Shown here: in pieces, positions 8,650-17,873 of the stretch
How positions within the stretch are numbered: the first letter of the stretch is position 1
Layout of the letters: each line of letters opens with the position of its first letter
From: JBKQHQ01 sp052148715
GTDB taxonomy: Bacteria > Pseudomonadota > Alphaproteobacteria > Rhizobiales > Xanthobacteraceae
Length of the DNA: 64,000 bases
Assembly (NCBI GenBank): GCA_052148715.1
Contig: JBKQHQ010000227.1
Location: 1-64,000 of the forward strand
Direction of reading: 5' to 3'
Notes under the pieces: model-generated
What the model saw: only the letters and a program-made list of their open reading frames with translations
The model's database searches: none
What the model was told of the DNA's origin: nothing
Program-made: the position numbers and the translations under genes

Positions 8650-10377
8650 ATGTCGCAGCTTATTCTCGCCGTCCACAACGGGCTATGGCACGACACCAGC
8701 GCGGCGGTCCTCGTCGATTACGACGTGAAGGCAGCCGTGCAGCTCGAGCGCCTGACGCGCATCAAGGGCGACGGGGGCCTGCCGGGTCCTTGTATCGACG
8801 AGGTGCTGTCGATCATCGGCGCGAAGCGGCGCGACGTCGATGTGCTCGCGGTCTCGCGTACCAATTTTCCGGTTCGCTACTTCAAGCATTTCAAGGGCTG
8901 GCAATGGGTGCGCGAGCAGTTCCGCACGCACGTGGAAGGCAAAGAGCTGCGCTTTGTCACACGCGAGACGGTGCGCACCAAAAATCCGCGGGTCGAGGAC
9001 TTCTTCGACGTGCCAACCTATCGCCGCGACACTGGTCTGCGCGACGATGCCGCGGTCTATTTTTTCAACCATCATTTGGCGCATGCGCTGCCGACCCTGT
9101 TCTACACCGACTGGAACGATGCGTTGCTGGTCACGGCGGACGGCGGCGGTGATACGGTCAACTACAGCCATCGCCACTTCGCCAATGGCGAGATCAAGGA
9201 CATCTATGGCGGCGATGAGTGGCTCACTAAATGGCCTGCGATCGACAGCCTTGGACAAGCCTACTGTGCGGCGACGGAGGCGCTGGGGTTCCGACCTAAT
9301 CGGCACGAAGGCAAGCTGACCGGGTTATCGGCGGCGGGGCAGCCGATCTTCGCGGAGCAGATCGGCGCGCGTTTCTGGGTCGACGAGGGCGGGCGAGTGC
9401 ACTCGGATTTTCGCGATAATCGCGCCATGCTGGATTTGCTGCGGGAGATTGCCAAGGGTGGCCGGCGCGAGGATGTTGCCGCATCGATTCAGAAAGTCCT
9501 CGAGGACACGATGCTCAACTCGGTGCGCCGCTTGCTCGATCAGCATCCGGCGCGTCATTTAGGTCTCGCGGGCGGCATTTTCGCCAATGTGCGCCTGAAC
9601 CGGGTCCTTGCCGAGCAATTGTTGCTGGATGAGATATTCATCTTTCCGCCGATGGGCGACGAGGGGTTGCCGATCGGCGGCGCGCTCGCTTATCTGCTGC
9701 AGCGGGATGGACTGAGGCGCTGGCTCGAGCAGCGCCACAGGCTGAGCGATGTCTATCTTGGTCGCGACTACAACAGCGTTGTTGACGCGACGTTTGCCGC
9801 AACGCCGCGGGTCGTGCGGACGTCGGGCGCTCCGATCGCGGCGGCGGCGCAGCGATTGGCCAAGGGCGAGATCGGGGCGATCTATACCGGACGGATGGAG
9901 TTTGGCCCGCGCGCGCTGGGCGCGCGCTCGATCCTCGCCAATCCGTCACGGCGGGAGAGCCACGATCTGTTGAACGAGAGGCTCGACCGTTCGGAATTCA
10001 TGCCGTTCGCGCCAGTCATTGCGGCCGAGAAGGCTGGCGAAGTCTTCGACGTGAACGCCGTCAATGGCTACGCTTGCCGGTTCATGACGATCACGTGCAA
10101 CGTCCGTCCGGTCTGGCGCGAGCGTATTGCAGCCGTCGTTCACGTCGACAATTCGGCGCGGCCGCAGGTCATCGAGCGGCCAACCAACCCGCTCTATTAC
10201 GACATTCTCGGCGCTTTTGAGCAGGAGACCGGCATCCCCGTCCTCGTGAATACGAGCTTCAACGTGCACGAGGAGCCGATCGTCAATTCTCCGGCCGAAT
10301 GCGTCAAAGCCCTGGTCGATGGACGGATCGATTTCGTGGTGACCGAGCAGGCACTCTACGAACGAAGCAGCAGCTAG
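8650..10377 (+). CDS. NodU/CmcH-family O-carbamoyltransferase
   Basis: A 575-residue carbamoyltransferase. The N-terminal ASKHA/Kae1-like domain starts SQLILAVHNGLWHDTSAA, and the metal/adenylate site HHLAHA is at 141-146, followed by VTADGGGD. The C-terminal YrdC-like domain carries GRMEFGPRALGARS at 414-427 and NTSFNVHEEP at about 534-543. Family members transfer a carbamoyl group from carbamoyl phosphate, via carbamoyl-adenylate, to a hydroxyl of a Nod factor, antibiotic or lipid/glycan. No nodulation, antibiotic or glycosyltransferase genes are adjacent, so the acceptor is unknown. The upstream neighbour is a divergent XRE regulator. The length is normal for NodU (about 560-580). Confidence 0.92.
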   Translation: MSQLILAVHNGLWHDTSAAVLVDYDVKAAVQLERLTRIKGDGGLPGPCIDEVLSIIGAKRRDVDVLAVSRTNFPVRYFKHFKGWQWVREQFRTHVEGKELRFVTRETVRTKNPRVEDFFDVPTYRRDTGLRDDAAVYFFNHHLAHALPTLFYTDWNDALLVTADGGGDTVNYSHRHFANGEIKDIYGGDEWLTKWPAIDSLGQAYCAATEALGFRPNRHEGKLTGLSAAGQPIFAEQIGARFWVDEGGRVHSDFRDNRAMLDLLREIAKGGRREDVAASIQKVLEDTMLNSVRRLLDQHPARHLGLAGGIFANVRLNRVLAEQLLLDEIFIFPPMGDEGLPIGGALAYLLQRDGLRRWLEQRHRLSDVYLGRDYNSVVDATFAATPRVVRTSGAPIAAAAQRLAKGEIGAIYTGRMEFGPRALGARSILANPSRRESHDLLNERLDRSEFMPFAPVIAAEKAGEVFDVNAVNGYACRFMTITCNVRPVWRERIAAVVHVDNSARPQVIERPTNPLYYDILGAFEQETGIPVLVNTSFNVHEEPIVNSPAECVKALVDGRIDFVVTEQALYERSSS

Positions 10378-10400
10378 CTGCCGATGGATTTGATGGAGAA

Positions 10401-10489
10401 CCGTAGGGCGGATTAGTTAGCCGAAGGCGTAACCCGCCGTTCTGCCGTGGATGGCGGATTACGCTTCGCTAATCTAATCCGCCCTACGG
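10401..10489. repeat. GTAGGGCGGATTA-type palindromic repeat / bidirectional terminator
   Basis: CCGTAGGGCGGATTAG (10401-10416) is matched by its reverse complement at the other end (10474-10489), with a second pair inside (GGCGTAACCCGCC against GGCGGATTACGCC-like sequence). It sits exactly between the convergent carbamoyltransferase and acyl-CoA ligase genes. The sequence family is widespread in proteobacterial intergenic regions. A long GC-rich stem here would serve as a bidirectional terminator. Confidence 0.75.
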
Positions 10490-10500
10490 TTCCGATGCGC

Positions 10501-12138
10501 TCACTCCGCAGCCGTTTGAGCCGGCAATTCGTGGTCGCGGAACTGCTCCCGCAGCGCCGTCTTTAGAATCTTGCCGGTCGCCGTGTGCGGGATCTCCTCG
10601 ACGAAAGCGATATCGTCCGGCAACCACCATTTCGCGATCTTCCCTTGCATGAAGCCGATGATCTCCTCCTTGGTCGCAGTCTGTCCTTTCTTCAGCACCA
10701 CCACCAGAAGCGGACGCTCGTCCCATTTCGCATGCTTGACCCCGATCACCGCGGCTTCCGCCACTTTGGGATGGCCGACCGCCAGATTCTCGAGGTCGAT
10801 CGAGGAGATCCATTCGCCGCCCGACTTGATCACATCCTTGGCGCGGTCGGTGATCTGCATGTAACCGAGCGGATCCACGGTTGCCACGTCGCCGGTGTCG
10901 AAGAATCCGTCCTGGTCGAGTATGTTGCCGGTCTCCTTGAAATAGGCCCTTGCAACCGCCGGACCGCGCACCTTCAGGCGCCCGAAGGTCTTGCCGTCCC
11001 AGGGCAAGGGCTTGCCGGCGTCGTCGGTGATCTTCATCTCGACGCCGAAGGGGGGGTGGCCTTGCTTGGCCAGGACATCGAGGCGCGCCTCGCCGGTGAG
11101 CTCGGCGTATCCGGGCTTGAGCGTGCAAACCGTCCCGAGCGGGCTCATCTCGGTCATGCCCCAGGCGTGGACCACCTCGACCCCATAGGTGTCCTGGAAC
11201 GTCTTGGTCATCGCCCGTGGAGCGGCCGAGCCGCCAATCACCACCCGTTTGACGTATGGCAGCTTGTTGCCGGTCGCTTCCAGGTGTTGCAACAACATGA
11301 GCCACACGGTCGGTACGCCGGCCGTGAAGGTCACCTTGTACTCGGCCAGTAACTCATAAACGGAGGCGCCGTCGAGCTTGGCTCCCGGGAGCACCATCGT
11401 GGCGCCCATCATCGGAACAGTGAGCGCGAGCGACCAGCCGTTGGCGTGGAACATCGGCACCACCGGCAGCACCACGTCGCGCGAACCCACGCCGAGCATA
11501 TCAGGCGCGCAGGCGATCAGCGAATGGAGAACGTTGGAGCGGTGAGAGTAGACCACGCCCTTGGGATTGCCGGTCGTGCCCGAAGTGTAGCACATGCCGG
11601 CCGCGGTATTCTCCTCAAAGTTCTTCCAGACGAAGTCGCCGTCGACCTCCGCAATCCAGTCCTCGTAGGCAACCGCATTACGCAGCTTCGTTGCCGGCAT
11701 GTGCGCTGCGTCGGTCAAGATGACGTACCGCTCGATGCTCGGCAGGTGTGCGGCGAGCTTTTCCACGAGCGGCACGAAGGTCAGATCGGTCATCAGCACC
11801 CGGTCTTCAGCATGGTTGATGATCCACGCGATTTGATCGGGAAACAGGCGCGGATTGACCGTGTGGTACACCGCGCCGATGCCAAGGATGCCGTACCAGG
11901 CCTCCATATGGCGCCAGGTGTTCCACGCGAGCGTCGCCACCCGGTCGCCGAGCCGGATGCCGTCCTTGTCCAGGCGTTGCGCCACCCGCAGCGCCCGCCG
12001 GCGCATTTCCGCATAGTTCGTGGTGTGGATCGGGCCTTCCACCGAGCGCGACACGATCTTGCGCTCGGCGTGGTGCGTCGCGGCGTGATCGATCACGCGA
12101 TAGCACAGCAGCGGCCAATCTTGCATCAAGCCAAACAT
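10501..12138 (-). CDS. Acyl-CoA synthetase (AMP-dependent; DmdB/medium- to long-chain type)
   Basis: A 545-residue adenylate-forming ligase that activates a carboxylic acid with ATP and CoA. The P-loop TSGTTGNPKG is at 185-194, with HAWGMTEMSP (A5), FDTGDVA, and catalytic-Lys TATGKILKTALRE near the C terminus. The N terminus MFGLMQDWPLLCYRVIDHAA is typical of the group often named 3-(methylthio)propionyl-CoA ligase or fatty-acyl-CoA ligase. Sequence alone does not fix the acid. The ATG at 12138 is preceded by a GGAGGAG Shine-Dalgarno. An acyl-CoA dehydrogenase of the matching DmdC-like group lies 20 kb away at 32564, so a shared pathway is possible but not shown by linkage. Confidence 0.93.
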   Translation of the reverse strand: MFGLMQDWPLLCYRVIDHAATHHAERKIVSRSVEGPIHTTNYAEMRRRALRVAQRLDKDGIRLGDRVATLAWNTWRHMEAWYGILGIGAVYHTVNPRLFPDQIAWIINHAEDRVLMTDLTFVPLVEKLAAHLPSIERYVILTDAAHMPATKLRNAVAYEDWIAEVDGDFVWKNFEENTAAGMCYTSGTTGNPKGVVYSHRSNVLHSLIACAPDMLGVGSRDVVLPVVPMFHANGWSLALTVPMMGATMVLPGAKLDGASVYELLAEYKVTFTAGVPTVWLMLLQHLEATGNKLPYVKRVVIGGSAAPRAMTKTFQDTYGVEVVHAWGMTEMSPLGTVCTLKPGYAELTGEARLDVLAKQGHPPFGVEMKITDDAGKPLPWDGKTFGRLKVRGPAVARAYFKETGNILDQDGFFDTGDVATVDPLGYMQITDRAKDVIKSGGEWISSIDLENLAVGHPKVAEAAVIGVKHAKWDERPLLVVVLKKGQTATKEEIIGFMQGKIAKWWLPDDIAFVEEIPHTATGKILKTALREQFRDHELPAQTAAE

Positions 12139-12300
12139 GGCGTCTCCTCCGGATCTTTGATCTTGGGCAGGCGCCAACGACCTCGAATAGCCGATGGGCG
12201 GGGCGCGCGTCGCTCACAAGGTTAGCGTCAAACGCTGCCAACGCAACGGAATTTGCCGAGTGTGGATACAGGTCCCGGCCAAGCGCAGGAGTTTCGGCCA

Positions 12301-13425
12301 TCAGCCGAAACGGCCGAGCCGAAAGCGGGAGATATCGTGGCGGGTGGTCCCGCTCTCGACCAGATCGGCCAAGATCTCGCCGACCACGGGGGCGAACTTG
12401 AAGCCGTGGCCCGAGCAGGGCGAGGCGACGATGGTCGCCGCGCAATGCGGAAGTCGGTCGAGGATGAAATGCCCGTCCGGGGTCATGGTGTAAAGGCAAC
12501 TCTTGGCGGCAATCAACGGACCATCGGCCGCCGGCAGGTGATCCGCGATCGCAACGCGGATGACCTCTTCGTCCTCGACCGTCACGCCCCGCGCATGGGC
12601 GTCAGGATCCACCGTCTCGTCGAGATGATAGTGCTTGGCGATCTTCACGCCGGCGTCCCCAACCAGCGGAAAGCCGTAGTGGATGCCGTGCCGGCTCTCG
12701 AGCAGAAACACCGGGAAACGATCCGGCGTGAACAGGGCGGGCTCCTTCGGCGCAAACCAGGCGGCCATTTGCCGGGTAACACGCAGCGGCGCGCAGTTGG
12801 GCATGAGTTTCTGGAGCCACGGGCCCGCGGCCACAATGGCGGTGCCGGCCTGAAAGGAACCCGCATCGGTGAAAACCCGAACCCCGCGCCCGTAGGGTTC
12901 AACGGCATGAACGGTGACATTCGTGCGCAGCTCTGCACCCGCGGCCCGCGCTAGCGCCGCGTGCGCGTGAATGGCAGGTTCTGCCTCCAGATAGCCGCCA
13001 TCGGGCTGCAGCACCCCGAGGTAATGCGCGGGAAGCAGTAGGGCCGGCAGCCGCCGCTGCAGCTCATCCGCGGCGACAACCTCGTGCGGCAGGCGGTGCC
13101 GTTCCGCTGACCCGAGCGTTCCTCTGACCAGTTCCCCGTCGGGCGGTCCGATCTCGGCGATGCCGGTCACATGCAGCAATGGCCGGCCGCTTGCCATTTC
13201 GAGCTGGCGCCACAGCTCATAAGTCCGGCGCAGCAGCGGGACGTAGGAGGGATCCTCGAAATAACCGAGGCGGATAATGCGGGTAAGACCGTGCGAGGAG
13301 CCGTGGTCATGGCCGGGCTCGAAGCGCTCGAGCCCCAGCACGCGCAGGCCTCTGCGCGAAAGGTGGTAAAGCGCGGCGCTTCCCATCGCGCCGACCCCAA
13401 TGACGATGACATCATGGCCTGCCAT
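12301..13425 (-). CDS. solA: Monomeric sarcosine/N-methyltryptophan oxidase-like flavoenzyme
   Basis: A 374-residue FAD-dependent amine oxidase of the MSOX/SolA group, which oxidises N-methyl amino acids to formaldehyde, amino acid and hydrogen peroxide. Visible features are the Rossmann motif VIGVGAMGSAAL at 6-17, the FAD-binding ERFEPGHDHGSSHG block, and C310 in KSCLYTMTPDGHF, the position of the covalent flavin link in this family. Formaldehyde from such an enzyme would feed formate oxidation (the fds operon at 63023 is in the same window, far off). The gene symbol is by family; the exact substrate is unproven. Confidence 0.88.
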   Translation of the reverse strand: MAGHDVIVIGVGAMGSAALYHLSRRGLRVLGLERFEPGHDHGSSHGLTRIIRLGYFEDPSYVPLLRRTYELWRQLEMASGRPLLHVTGIAEIGPPDGELVRGTLGSAERHRLPHEVVAADELQRRLPALLLPAHYLGVLQPDGGYLEAEPAIHAHAALARAAGAELRTNVTVHAVEPYGRGVRVFTDAGSFQAGTAIVAAGPWLQKLMPNCAPLRVTRQMAAWFAPKEPALFTPDRFPVFLLESRHGIHYGFPLVGDAGVKIAKHYHLDETVDPDAHARGVTVEDEEVIRVAIADHLPAADGPLIAAKSCLYTMTPDGHFILDRLPHCAATIVASPCSGHGFKFAPVVGEILADLVESGTTRHDISRFRLGRFG

Positions 13426-13566
13426 GGCCAGTCACCCGCGCACAAACGCCCAGACGGGCGAGCTTCATCCGGAAATGGAAACAGCTTGGTCTTTCTGCAT
13501 TTTATCGCATTTTCGGGCGGAAAACCGGCTTCCACTTCTTCTAAAAATGCTCTAATCCGCTCGCCG

Positions 13567-14553
13567 ATGAAAGGTGCGAAAGGTCTGGGGCATCTCGCTG
13601 TTTTTTTGGTTGCCGCCAGCGCGGTTGTCGGCGCGCAGGAGATTCCGCTGCCGCGACCTCGGCCGCCCGACATAGGAGCCGGCAATTCGAGCAACGGATC
13701 GGCCGCGGTCACCAGTCGGACCGACGCGGGTGATGGCTCGCCGGACAAATCCTCAGTGCCGGCGCAGCCCTCCGTTTGCCAAGCGCGGCTGGCGGAGGAG
13801 GGTGCCATTGCCCAGATATTGCCGCCGCTGGTTGGGCCGGGCGAATGCGGCGCATCCGATGTGGTCCGGCTCGAGGCGGTGGTATTGCCGGACCAAAGAC
13901 GGGTCGCGATGATACCCGCCGCGACCATGCGCTGCACGCTGGCGGAAGCAATCGTGCAATGGGTGCGCACCGATCTAACACGTGCTTCCGCCGAGTTGGG
14001 GTTGGTTCCGAAGGCCATCGAGAACTATGATTCCTATGACTGCCGCAGCCGCAACGGGATTGCCGGGGCGAAGCTCAGTGAGCACGGCAAAGCCAATGCG
14101 CTCGATATCCGCGCCATAAGGCTGGCCAACGGTAATGTCGCCGTGCTCACGGATGCCTCGGTTCCACGCGAGTTTCGCCAGGCTTTACGCAAGAGCGTGT
14201 GCGACCGCTTCACGACCGTGCTCGGGCCCGGATCGGACGGCTATCACGAAACCCACGTGCACGTGGATCTCGCCGAACGTTCGCACGGTTATCGTATGTG
14301 TCAGTGGGATGTGCGCACACCAGAGGAGGAGGCCGCGGCCTTCGCCGCAGCTAAAGCCCGGCTGCCGGATGAACGGCCGCCGGTCGAGAATGGGCCGTCA
14401 AAGTCGGTCGAGGCATCTGTTTCCGTCGCGGCTGCGGAGGCCTTCGAAGCCGCTAAGGCTTACTTTGACGATGGCGCGCCGGAGCAGTGCCGCAACTATC
14501 CGAAAGGTCACCGGCATGACTGTGCCGAGCAATCTAGCCGTTCGCGATATTGA
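13567..14553 (+). CDS. Extensin-like family protein (putative secreted peptidoglycan D,D-carboxypeptidase-like)
   Basis: A 328-residue secreted protein. A signal peptide covers about residues 1-23 (GHLAVFLVAASAVVGA), followed by a proline-rich stretch (PLPRPRPPD) and then the extensin-like C-terminal domain with zinc-ligand-like motifs SEHGKANALDI (171-181) and HETHVHVDLAE (227-237), plus paired cysteines (C71, C94, C123, C159, C212, C245). The domain resembles VanY/LAS-type peptidases. The 3' end (residues about 255-328) is low-complexity and overlaps the aminotransferase start by 38 bp, suggesting co-transcription. The ATG at 13567 gives a proper signal peptide. Confidence 0.86.
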   Translation: MKGAKGLGHLAVFLVAASAVVGAQEIPLPRPRPPDIGAGNSSNGSAAVTSRTDAGDGSPDKSSVPAQPSVCQARLAEEGAIAQILPPLVGPGECGASDVVRLEAVVLPDQRRVAMIPAATMRCTLAEAIVQWVRTDLTRASAELGLVPKAIENYDSYDCRSRNGIAGAKLSEHGKANALDIRAIRLANGNVAVLTDASVPREFRQALRKSVCDRFTTVLGPGSDGYHETHVHVDLAERSHGYRMCQWDVRTPEEEAAAFAAAKARLPDERPPVENGPSKSVEASVSVAAAEAFEAAKAYFDDGAPEQCRNYPKGHRHDCAEQSSRSRY

Positions 14554-15898
14554 GACGCTTGTTCATCCCTATACGAACCTCGCGGCGTTCCGCGAGACCG
14601 GCCCCCTCATCATCGAGCGCGGGCAGGGCGTGTGGGTCTACGACACCAAAGGCAAGCCTTATCTTGAAGCAATGGCCGGGCTCTGGTGCACGGCGCTCGG
14701 CTATGGCAACGAGGAATTGGTGGAGGCGGCGGCCGCGCAGATGCGCAAGCTCGCGTTCGGACATTTGTTCGGCGGCAAGAGCCATGATCCAGCCATCGAG
14801 CTTGCCGATGCGCTTAAAGAGATTGCGCCGGTTCCGATCTCGAAAGTGTTCTTCTGCAACTCGGGCTCGGAAGCAAACGATAGCCAGATCAAATTCATCT
14901 GGTACATGAATAACGCGCTCGGTCGGCCGAAAAAGAAGAAGATCATCAGCCGGCGGCGGGCATATCACGGTGTCACCATCGCAGCGGCCTCGCTGACGGC
15001 GCTCCCCGCCAATCAGACCGACTTCGATCTACCCATCGCCGGGATCGTCTATGCCGGCTGCCCCGATCATTATCGAGGGGCGCAGGACGGGGAGAGCGAA
15101 GAGGCATTCGCGACCCGGCTTGCGGCGGAGCTTGTGCAATTGATCGAGCAGGAAGGGCCCGAAACGGTGGCCGCTTTCATCGCCGAGCCGGTGATGGGCG
15201 CGGGCGGCGTCATCGTTCCGCCGCGAACGTATTTCGACAAGATCGGCGCGGTCTGCCGCGAGTACGAGGTATTTATGATCGCCGACGAAGTCATCTGCGG
15301 CTTCGGGCGGCTGGGTGCGATGTTCGGCGCGCCGGTTGTGGGCTTTCGGCCGCAGTCCATTTCGATCGCCAAGGCGCTGTCCTCGGCCTATGTGCCGATC
15401 GCCGCCGTCATGGTTCCCGAGATGATGTACCAGGCCATGCTCGACGAGAGCCGCAAGATCGGCACATTCGGGCACGGCTTCACCTATTCGGGTCATCCGG
15501 TAGGCGCCGCGGTCGCTCTCAAGACGCTCGAAATCTATCAGCGCGAGCGAATCGTCGATCGAGTGGCGGGCAATGCGCCGCAATTTCAGCGGCGACTGCG
15601 AGAGGTCAGTGGACACGAGTTGGTCGGACAGGCGCGCGGACTTGGCTTGATCGGCGGCGTCGAGCTCGTCGCGGACAAGGGCACGAAACGGTCATTCGAA
15701 GCCAAGAGCGGCGTCGGTGCTCGAGCCGTGCGATTTGCCGAGGACGAAGGTTTGATCCTGCGATCGCTCGCCGGCGATGTCCTGTCGCTTTGCCCGCCGT
15801 TGGTCATCAGCGAGGGCGAAATTGACGAGTTGTTCAACCGGCTGACGCGCGTACTCGATCGCACGCTCGATTGGACCAGACGCGAGCAGGTCGCTTAG
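14516..15898 (+). CDS. Class III PLP-dependent aminotransferase
   Basis: A 460-residue omega-aminotransferase of the group annotated as aspartate aminotransferase family/putrescine-pyruvate or beta-alanine transaminase. The PLP lysine is K286 in SIAKALSSAYVPIAA. Other marks are FFCNSGSEANDSQIK (PLP phosphate cup), FIADEVICGFGR and GTFGHGFTYSGHPVG. The N-terminal RDIETLVHPYTNL motif is typical of the omega-amino-acid:pyruvate branch. The ATG at 14516 lies inside the end of the extensin-like gene, indicating coupling. The amino donor cannot be fixed from sequence. Confidence 0.93.
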   Translation: MTVPSNLAVRDIETLVHPYTNLAAFRETGPLIIERGQGVWVYDTKGKPYLEAMAGLWCTALGYGNEELVEAAAAQMRKLAFGHLFGGKSHDPAIELADALKEIAPVPISKVFFCNSGSEANDSQIKFIWYMNNALGRPKKKKIISRRRAYHGVTIAAASLTALPANQTDFDLPIAGIVYAGCPDHYRGAQDGESEEAFATRLAAELVQLIEQEGPETVAAFIAEPVMGAGGVIVPPRTYFDKIGAVCREYEVFMIADEVICGFGRLGAMFGAPVVGFRPQSISIAKALSSAYVPIAAVMVPEMMYQAMLDESRKIGTFGHGFTYSGHPVGAAVALKTLEIYQRERIVDRVAGNAPQFQRRLREVSGHELVGQARGLGLIGGVELVADKGTKRSFEAKSGVGARAVRFAEDEGLILRSLAGDVLSLCPPLVISEGEIDELFNRLTRVLDRTLDWTRREQVA

Positions 15899-15934
15899 CA
15901 ACCCAGACCGCTGTCGATCAATGGCGGTGTAAAA

Positions 15935-16597
15935 TCACCGCTCCGGTGTGCCCGTAAAGGCAAATCGCGGGCTGAACGGAGAACCCTGCGACGGGGCCAG
16001 CACGACGACGGTCGTGCCCATCTTGACCCGGGCGTAGAGATCGATCACGTCCTCGTTGGTCATGCGAATGCATCCGGACGAAATGGCCGATCCAATGTAT
16101 TCGGGCTGATTCGTCCCGTGAATTCGGTACAACGTGTCCTTTGGACCAGCAAAAAGATACATCGCGCGGGCGCCCATTGGATTGCCTGCGCCGCCGGGGA
16201 CAACGTCCGGGAGCTTGCCGAGCCGCTGCTTTTCGCCGGGCGTGGGTGTCCAGGAGGGCCACTCCTCTTTGCGACCGACTTTCGCGACGCCCGACCAAGC
16301 CTGCGCCTCTTCGCCGACCGTCACCCCATAGCGAATCGCTTTTCCACCAGGCTGCACGTAGTAGAGAAACTTGTTGTCGGTATCGATCAGGATCGTGCCC
16401 GGCGCTTCCTTGCGGTGGTAGTCGACGACGTGACGTAGGTACGGCTCCGCAATGCTGGCTTGTTGGTAAGGGGCGTTGGCCAGGAGCTGCCGGTCGCGCG
16501 GAGTTTGGCTGGCATCCGACGACGGCTCGAGCGTCGACTGCATGCAGCCACCAAGGGCCAACGCCAAAAGGACAAACGCGACCTTACGTGCCGCCAT
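15935..16597 (-). CDS. L,D-transpeptidase, YkuD family lipoprotein
   Basis: A 220-residue lipoprotein. The signal sequence ends in the lipobox LALGGC (acylated C18). The YkuD catalytic domain fills about 66-205, with H160 in RIHGTNQPEYIG and the nucleophile C176 in SGCIRMTNEDV. It would cross-link peptidoglycan (3-3 links) or attach proteins such as Braun-type lipoproteins to it in the periplasm. The size and layout match the many paralogous Hyphomicrobiales enzymes. It is convergent with the aminotransferase. Confidence 0.94.
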   Translation of the reverse strand: MAARKVAFVLLALALGGCMQSTLEPSSDASQTPRDRQLLANAPYQQASIAEPYLRHVVDYHRKEAPGTILIDTDNKFLYYVQPGGKAIRYGVTVGEEAQAWSGVAKVGRKEEWPSWTPTPGEKQRLGKLPDVVPGGAGNPMGARAMYLFAGPKDTLYRIHGTNQPEYIGSAISSGCIRMTNEDVIDLYARVKMGTTVVVLAPSQGSPFSPRFAFTGTPER

Positions 16598-16997
16598 GGG
16601 TCTGCCTCTTCCCGTGTCCAGATACCGAATCTTGACCCTAACTCTTACCCGTAAAAGGCCCGTTTCTACCAGGGGATCATACGATCAATAACCGGGTCCG
16701 CACTAACCTGTTGCGAGAATGTCGCATTTCGCGACGGGGCTTGTGGAAATCTACCTTCCCCAGGTGATTCCCGGAAGCCGATGACCCTTCATTTAGCGTT
16801 GGCTCGTCTCCATTGCCACCCCGATCCGACGATGCCGTGCCACGACGAGGCGCCACGAAGGCGACCGCCTCGGCAGCCGGCGAATTGCAATACGGCTACC
16901 TACGGCACGACGCAAGGGCCGAGAGATCTTCCAGCCAGCTCCAGCCGCAGCAGGATACGAAAAGAATCTTGATCGATGCTTGCTTCGAGCCGGAAAC
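16598..16997. other. 400-bp intergenic region without gene
   Basis: The region lies upstream of the L,D-transpeptidase and downstream of the SDR gene. Short ORFs on both strands lack conserved motifs or Shine-Dalgarno sites. A small stem (TGCGAGAATGTCGCA, about 16712-16726) is visible. The transpeptidase promoter probably lies here. Confidence 0.4.
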
Positions 16998-17750
16998 TTA
17001 GACGTGCTGCCCGCCATTGATGTGGATCTCGGCGCCGGTCACATACGAGGATGTCTCGGTGCACAGCACGTAAATGATCTTGGCAACCTCGTCCGGCGTT
17101 CCGAGGCGCCGAAGCGGGATCTGCGGAATGATCGCTTCTGTTCCGGGCGAGAGGATTGCAGTGTCGATTTCACCGGGCGCGATCGCATTCACACGGACGC
17201 CGAGAGGCCCAAAATCCGCCGCCATCTCGCGCGTGAGTGCGGCCAGCGCCGCCTTCGAGGTCGAATAGGCGGCGCCGGCGAACGGATGCACGCGCGAACC
17301 GGCGATCGACGTGACGTTGACCACGGATCCTTTGGCGAGCTTCAGCTCTTCGATCAAGCCCCGTGCAAGCATCAGCGGGGCAAAGAAGTTGACCCGGAAC
17401 ACGCGCCACCACGCATCGTTGGTCGTGTCGATGGTGCCTAGCCGCCCGCCGCCGTCCGCTTTGGGCGAGATCGCGGCGTTGTTTACCAAGGCGTGGAGCT
17501 GGCCATCTTCGAGCCGACGCTTGATCTCGCCGATTGCGGCCAGGAGGTTCGTGTCATCACCTAAGTCGACTTGGATGTGGTCTTCGGGCCCGGCCTCCCA
17601 TGGGCATTGCTCGGGGAACGGATGACGCGAGCAGGTGATGACCCGCCAGCCCGCACTGGAGAATCGCTTAACAGTCGCATGACCGATGCCGCGGCTCGCA
17701 CCCGTCAGGAGCAAAGTGCGGCGCGGTTGGTTCGTCTGCGCATTCACCAT
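16998..17750 (-). CDS. SDR-family oxidoreductase (FabG-like)
   Basis: A 250-residue short-chain dehydrogenase. The NADP-binding TGASRGIGHA is at 17-26, followed by VNNAAISP, the active-site YSTSKAALAAL, and the C-terminal YVTGAEIHINGGQ that marks classical SDRs. A basic residue after the glycine motif and the sequence length fit NADP(H)-dependent 3-oxoacyl reductase-like enzymes, but the substrate is not determinable. It lies 123 bp downstream of pdxH in the same direction. Confidence 0.9.
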   Translation of the reverse strand: MVNAQTNQPRRTLLLTGASRGIGHATVKRFSSAGWRVITCSRHPFPEQCPWEAGPEDHIQVDLGDDTNLLAAIGEIKRRLEDGQLHALVNNAAISPKADGGGRLGTIDTTNDAWWRVFRVNFFAPLMLARGLIEELKLAKGSVVNVTSIAGSRVHPFAGAAYSTSKAALAALTREMAADFGPLGVRVNAIAPGEIDTAILSPGTEAIIPQIPLRRLGTPDEVAKIIYVLCTETSSYVTGAEIHINGGQHV

Positions 17751-17873
17751 CGATATGTCCGTCGCCGCTGCCGGCGGGTAACCCTTGTCCGCCGAAAAGA
17801 CCCAAAGCTCGGGTCAATCATTCGCTGACTTCATACACAGCTCTACGGCCGAGCTTTGGCGCCGCAACTTAGC

